A stretch of DNA of 15,166 nucleotides from Bacteroidota bacterium (GTDB lineage: Bacteria; Bacteroidota; Ignavibacteria; Ignavibacteriales; Melioribacteraceae), in assembly GCA_021812745.1 (NCBI GenBank), contig JAKAMS010000022.1, positions 1 to 15,166 of the forward strand, read 5' to 3'. The notes beneath the pieces are model-generated. The model saw nothing but the letters and a program-made list of their open reading frames with translations, had not been told where the DNA came from and did not search any database. Shown one piece after another: positions 12,062 through 15,166 of the stretch. Made by a program: the position numbers and the translations under genes. Position 1 is the stretch's first letter. Every line of letters starts with the position of its first letter.

Positions 12062-13426
12062 ATGAAGAGAGTTATTGCACTGCTCTTTGTTCTGTGTACG
12101 GTTGTGTCGGCACAGAATCAAATTAAAGTACCTTACACACGCTATGTGCTTCCAAACGGCTTGAATGTAATTCTGCACGAAGATCATTCAACGCCTACAG
12201 TAACTGTTAATACTTGGTTTCATGTTGGCTCAGGATATGAGAAACCGGGTCGCACAGGATTTGCCCATCTTTTTGAACATTTGATGTTCATGGGTTCGGG
12301 TCATGTTGCCGAAGGAGAGTTTGATAAACTTCTTGAATCTGCCGGAGGAAATAATAACGGCTCAACCACCGAAGACAGAACAAATTATTACGAAGACCTT
12401 CCTTCTAACGCGCTTGAACTTGCATTATATCTTGATTCCGATAGAATGGGTTTTCTTGTTGACGCAATGACGCCTCAAAGTGTTGACGCACAAAGATCAG
12501 TAGTAAAAAACGAAAGACGTCAGAGTTATGAAAACCGTCCGTACGGATTATCAGAAGAAACTATTTTGAAAAATCTTTATCCGCCAACTCACCCTTACAG
12601 CTGGCCAGTCATCGGTTCAATGACAGATCTTAGCGCGGCTACTTATGATGATGTTGTTGAATTCTTCAAAACTTATTATGTGCCGAACAATGCATCACTT
12701 GTAATTGCGGGAGATATTAATCCTAAAGAAACATTGAAACTCGTTGAAAAATGGTTCGGAGGAATTCCAGCCGGAAAACCTGTTGCACCACAAAATCCTG
12801 CTGCAGTAAAATTAAATGAAGAAAAAATTGTAGTTCTTGAAGACCGGGTTCAGCTTCCGCGTTTGTATATGACTTGGATTACGCCTCAGAAATTTGCGCC
12901 CGGTGATGCGCAACTTGATGTGCTTGCAAGTATTTTAACTGGCGGAAAAAATTCCCGCCTTTACCAAAAACTAGTTTATGAATTACAGATCGCTCAAGAT
13001 GTAAGATCGTATCAAAATTCAAGCAAACTTTCGTCGCAATTTCAGTTGGTTGCAACTGCACGTGCGGGACATTCTCTCCAAGAATTGGAAAATGTAATTC
13101 AGCAGGAAATAGATAAAGTGAAAAATGAAGCGCCTAAAGAGAGAGAATTACAACGCGCTGTAAATCAATTTGAAGCTTCTTTTCTTGATGGACTGGAAAG
13201 TCCGGGCGGTTTTAACGGAAAAGCTGATTTACTCAATTCATACTTTTATTACGCCAGCGATCCAGATTATGCAAACGAAGATCTTGCGCGTTACAAAGCT
13301 TTAAGCGTTGATGATATTCAAACTGCAGCACAAGTTTATTTGCCCAATAATGGACGGGTAATTCTCAGCATCGTTCCAAAAGGTAAAACCGATTTAGCAG
13401 TTCAACCAAAAGCGGAGGGCAAATAA
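12062..13426 (+). CDS. Secreted M16 zinc peptidase, catalytic subunit
   Basis: This 454-residue protein has a signal peptide (1-18, ending VVSAQ) followed by two M16 (pitrilysin/MPP-like) domains. The inverted zinc motif HLFEH is complete (H69, E72, H73), with the third ligand E151 in VVKNERRQ. NNGSTTEDRTNYYEDLP (98-114) is the usual substrate-cleft segment. The C-terminal half has the domain motif GGKNSRLYQKLVYELQIAQDV (294-314) but lacks the Arg and Tyr of the R/Y pair. It should therefore need the partner encoded immediately downstream, one base away. It probably degrades peptides in the periplasm. The ATG follows AAGGAG at 5 bases. This is the first gene of a two-gene operon ended by the terminator at 14893. 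Confidence 0.93.
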   Translation: MKRVIALLFVLCTVVSAQNQIKVPYTRYVLPNGLNVILHEDHSTPTVTVNTWFHVGSGYEKPGRTGFAHLFEHLMFMGSGHVAEGEFDKLLESAGGNNNGSTTEDRTNYYEDLPSNALELALYLDSDRMGFLVDAMTPQSVDAQRSVVKNERRQSYENRPYGLSEETILKNLYPPTHPYSWPVIGSMTDLSAATYDDVVEFFKTYYVPNNASLVIAGDINPKETLKLVEKWFGGIPAGKPVAPQNPAAVKLNEEKIVVLEDRVQLPRLYMTWITPQKFAPGDAQLDVLASILTGGKNSRLYQKLVYELQIAQDVRSYQNSSKLSSQFQLVATARAGHSLQELENVIQQEIDKVKNEAPKERELQRAVNQFEASFLDGLESPGGFNGKADLLNSYFYYASDPDYANEDLARYKALSVDDIQTAAQVYLPNNGRVILSIVPKGKTDLAVQPKAEGK

Positions 13427-13427
13427 T

Positions 13428-14879
13428 ATGAAAAAGTTATTTTTATTCTCGATAAACCTTATAATAATTTCTGCTTTTTGTTTTTCTCTTTATGCGCAAA
13501 CACCGGATAGAACGAAACCGCCGCAGTTATCCGCGCCTAAAAAATTATCTCTTCCCGTAATTCAGCAATTTACACTTTCGAACGGATTGAAAGTGGTGCT
13601 GATGGAAAAACATCAAGTTCCGCTTATTCAATTGAATGTTATAGTTAAAACAGGGAGCGTCAACGATCCGGAAAATAAAACCGGTCTAGCCGGATTAACT
13701 TTGAATATGTTAACCGAAGGCGCGGCAGGAAAAACTTCTCTTGAGTTAGCCGATGCAATTGATTTTCTCGGTGCAAGAATTTCTGCTAACGCTTTTGTTC
13801 ATTCGTCAACAATTTCCCTTCACACGCCTCTTTCAAAATTTGACGACGCATTAAAAATTATGAGCGACATTGCTTTGCGTCCGGATTTTCCTCAGAAAGA
13901 ATTAGATAGAAAGAAAAAAGACCGTCTGACATCATTGATGCAAGCGCACGACCAACCGACTGCAATAGCAAGTATTGCCTTCAATCAAATTCTTTTTGGC
14001 AAAGAACATCCTTACGGACGAATGACTACTGAAAAAGAGATCAATAGTTTTTCTACTGATGACATGAAAAACTTCTATAAAAAATATTTCGTTGCAAACA
14101 ATGCAGTTGTAATTGCTGTCGGCGACATAAAAAAAGAAGAACTTAGGAAAAAACTAGAGTCCGCTTTTGGTAAATGGCAAAAAGGAAATGTACAAAAGGT
14201 AAAGGTCAAAGAACCGGCTCAAATAGCAAAACGAATTGTTTATCTTATAGATAAACCGGGCGCAGCGCAATCTGTTATTAATATCGGCAGAATAGGTGCA
14301 GCGCGCTTAACAAAAGATTACAATTCAATTATTGTAATGAATACGCTTCTAGGCGGTTCATTCACCTCGCGCCTTAATCAAAATTTGCGAGAAAAAAACG
14401 GTTATACATACGGCGCGAGTTCAAGATTTTTATTTAGACCGGTCCCCGGCAGTTTTATAGCCGCTTCTTCAGTTCAAACAGAAGTTACAGATAAAGCTTT
14501 AACGGAATTTTTTAATGAGCTGAATGGAATACGCGAACCATTGACCGATGCAGATTTAAACCGCGCAAAGAATTTGGTTGCTCTCAGCTATCCTGCAAAT
14601 TTTCAAACCGTTTCAGAGATAGCAGGACAATTGGAAGAAATGGCTCTGTACAATCTGCCAGAAAATTATTTCGGAGAATTTGTATCGAAGATATTAAGCT
14701 TGAACGGCAACGACGTAAACACAGCGGCAAAAAAATATATTGTGCCGGATCAAATGATCGTTGTTGTTGTTGGCGATAAAGCCAAAATAGAAGAAGGAAT
14801 TAAAAAATTAAATCTTGGCGAGTTGAAAAATCTTACAATTGACGATGTTCTTGGAGAAGTTCCGAAACTTGATAAATAG
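13428..14879 (+). CDS. Secreted M16 peptidase, non-zinc partner subunit
   Basis: This 483-residue M16 protein has a signal peptide (to about 24, LYAQ) and a Pro/Lys linker. The strand FTLSNGLKVVLMEKHQVPLIQLNV aligns with the start of active M16 proteins. Where HxxEH should lie it reads GLAGLTLNMLTEG, so the zinc site is lost. The second domain keeps SRLNQNLREKNGYTYGA (314-330) with R321 and Y326/Y328, the R/Y pair that orients the substrate. This is complementary to the upstream gene, which has zinc but no R/Y, as in known two-subunit M16B enzymes. The ATG is one base after the upstream stop. Its ribosome site (GGAGG) lies within the preceding gene, so the two are coupled, probably for 1:1 synthesis. 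Confidence 0.93.
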   Translation: MKKLFLFSINLIIISAFCFSLYAQTPDRTKPPQLSAPKKLSLPVIQQFTLSNGLKVVLMEKHQVPLIQLNVIVKTGSVNDPENKTGLAGLTLNMLTEGAAGKTSLELADAIDFLGARISANAFVHSSTISLHTPLSKFDDALKIMSDIALRPDFPQKELDRKKKDRLTSLMQAHDQPTAIASIAFNQILFGKEHPYGRMTTEKEINSFSTDDMKNFYKKYFVANNAVVIAVGDIKKEELRKKLESAFGKWQKGNVQKVKVKEPAQIAKRIVYLIDKPGAAQSVINIGRIGAARLTKDYNSIIVMNTLLGGSFTSRLNQNLREKNGYTYGASSRFLFRPVPGSFIAASSVQTEVTDKALTEFFNELNGIREPLTDADLNRAKNLVALSYPANFQTVSEIAGQLEEMALYNLPENYFGEFVSKILSLNGNDVNTAAKKYIVPDQMIVVVVGDKAKIEEGIKKLNLGELKNLTIDDVLGEVPKLDK

Positions 14880-14892
14880 TATATATTTGGTG

Positions 14893-14924
14893 AAACCCGC
14901 TTTCAACAACGCGGGTTTTTTTTT
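14893..14924 (+). terminator. Rho-independent terminator of the M16 operon
   Basis: AAACCCGC, a 10-nt loop, GCGGGTTT, then a run of T to 14924. It starts 13 bases after the second M16 stop and separates the operon from the next plus-strand gene. Confidence 0.93.
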
Positions 14925-14945
14925 AATAATCTAAGAGGATTTAAG

Positions 14946-15166
14946 ATGAAAAATTTGTTTTACCGCTCCGTTACGCTGCTGACGATTTTATACTTCGCTC
15001 TGAGCAGCGGCATTAATGCTCAGGCAGATCAGAAGCAGGGCGAGAAACAATTCACAAGTTTGTGGGAAGGAAAACTCAAAATTTCTGTTACATCGCTTAG
15101 ACTTGTTTTAAAAACATTTAAGAATGACGATGGAACACTCGGCGCATATTTAGATAGTCCCGATCA
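14946..15166 (+). CDS. Secreted hydrolase-like protein, 5' part only
   Basis: Only about 73 codons are in the window. The ATG follows AGAGGA at 6 bases. A signal peptide ends SSGINAQ. The exported start, W-EGKLKISVTSLRLVLKTFKN, continuing DDGTLGAYLDSPDQ, matches the small N-terminal domain (W-x-G-x-L, LRLVxxI, LDSPDQ) that precedes alpha/beta-hydrolase or serine beta-lactamase-like domains in secreted bacterial enzymes. The catalytic part is not visible, so hydrolase is an inference from this N-terminal signature. Its promoter must lie in or just after the terminator, or the gene is read through from the M16 operon. Confidence 0.65.
   Translation, partial: MKNLFYRSVTLLTILYFALSSGINAQADQKQGEKQFTSLWEGKLKISVTSLRLVLKTFKNDDGTLGAYLDSPD

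Noticed and set aside
14882..14889. TATATTTG as a promoter for the last gene
   Set aside because: No TTG at 19-21 bases upstream, and transcription would begin inside the terminator stem.

Overview
The window looks like a chromosomal segment from a low-GC member of the Bacteroidota/Ignavibacteriota side of the FCB group, most likely an Ignavibacteria-type organism. The evidence is a type IX secretion (T9SS) sorting domain of the YPNPFNP class, a decayed second copy of such a domain, a promoter matching TTG-N19-TAnnTTTG, signal peptides ending in xAQ, and a Sco/PCuAC pair that implies a copper-dependent respiratory oxidase. I see no tRNA, rRNA, CRISPR array or transposase.

Layout. (1) 1-608, minus: 5' end of a secreted protein with an internal Cys-Gln thioester domain, followed by a gene-free stretch of about 390 bp. 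(2) 1000-4320, minus: rlmD, overlapping by 4 bp a small SAM methyltransferase, preceded by a secreted S1/P1-type zinc nuclease whose C-terminal T9SS signal is broken by a frameshift. (3) 4396-4590: a terminator and an orphan T9SS C-terminal tail, the remains of a lost gene. (4) 4835-6070, plus: a Sco-family lipoprotein and a PCuAC periplasmic copper chaperone, separated by a palindromic ATTCCC/GGGAAT repeat pair. (5) 6260-9774, minus: a SPFH membrane protein, an unrecognised 171-residue protein, an Arc-like ribbon-helix-helix (RHH) regulator and a periplasmic 5'-nucleotidase/cyclic phosphodiesterase. (6) 9901-10329, minus: a cold-shock protein with its own terminator and a leader of about 150 nt. 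(7) 10521-11716, plus: a 66-residue small protein and a TrpF-like protein lacking the catalytic cysteine, the latter behind a clear Bacteroidetes-type promoter. (8) 11725-11856, minus: a 43-residue lysine-rich protein. (9) 12062-14879, plus: a translationally coupled pair of secreted M16 peptidase subunits, one with the zinc site and one with the Arg/Tyr site, closed by a strong terminator. (10) 14946-end: start of a secreted hydrolase-like protein.

How the genes work together. Sco and PCuAC probably deliver copper to the CuA site of cytochrome oxidase. The two M16 subunits probably form one hetero-oligomeric protease. The SPFH-171aa-RHH group is the best candidate for a little-described system. 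Three TGATA boxes spaced exactly 11 bp apart lie in front of the SPFH gene, and an AT-rich palindrome sharing the heptamer CTAATAT lies in front of the 171-residue gene. Both look like operators for the RHH protein encoded at the end of the group, which suggests an autoregulated membrane module.
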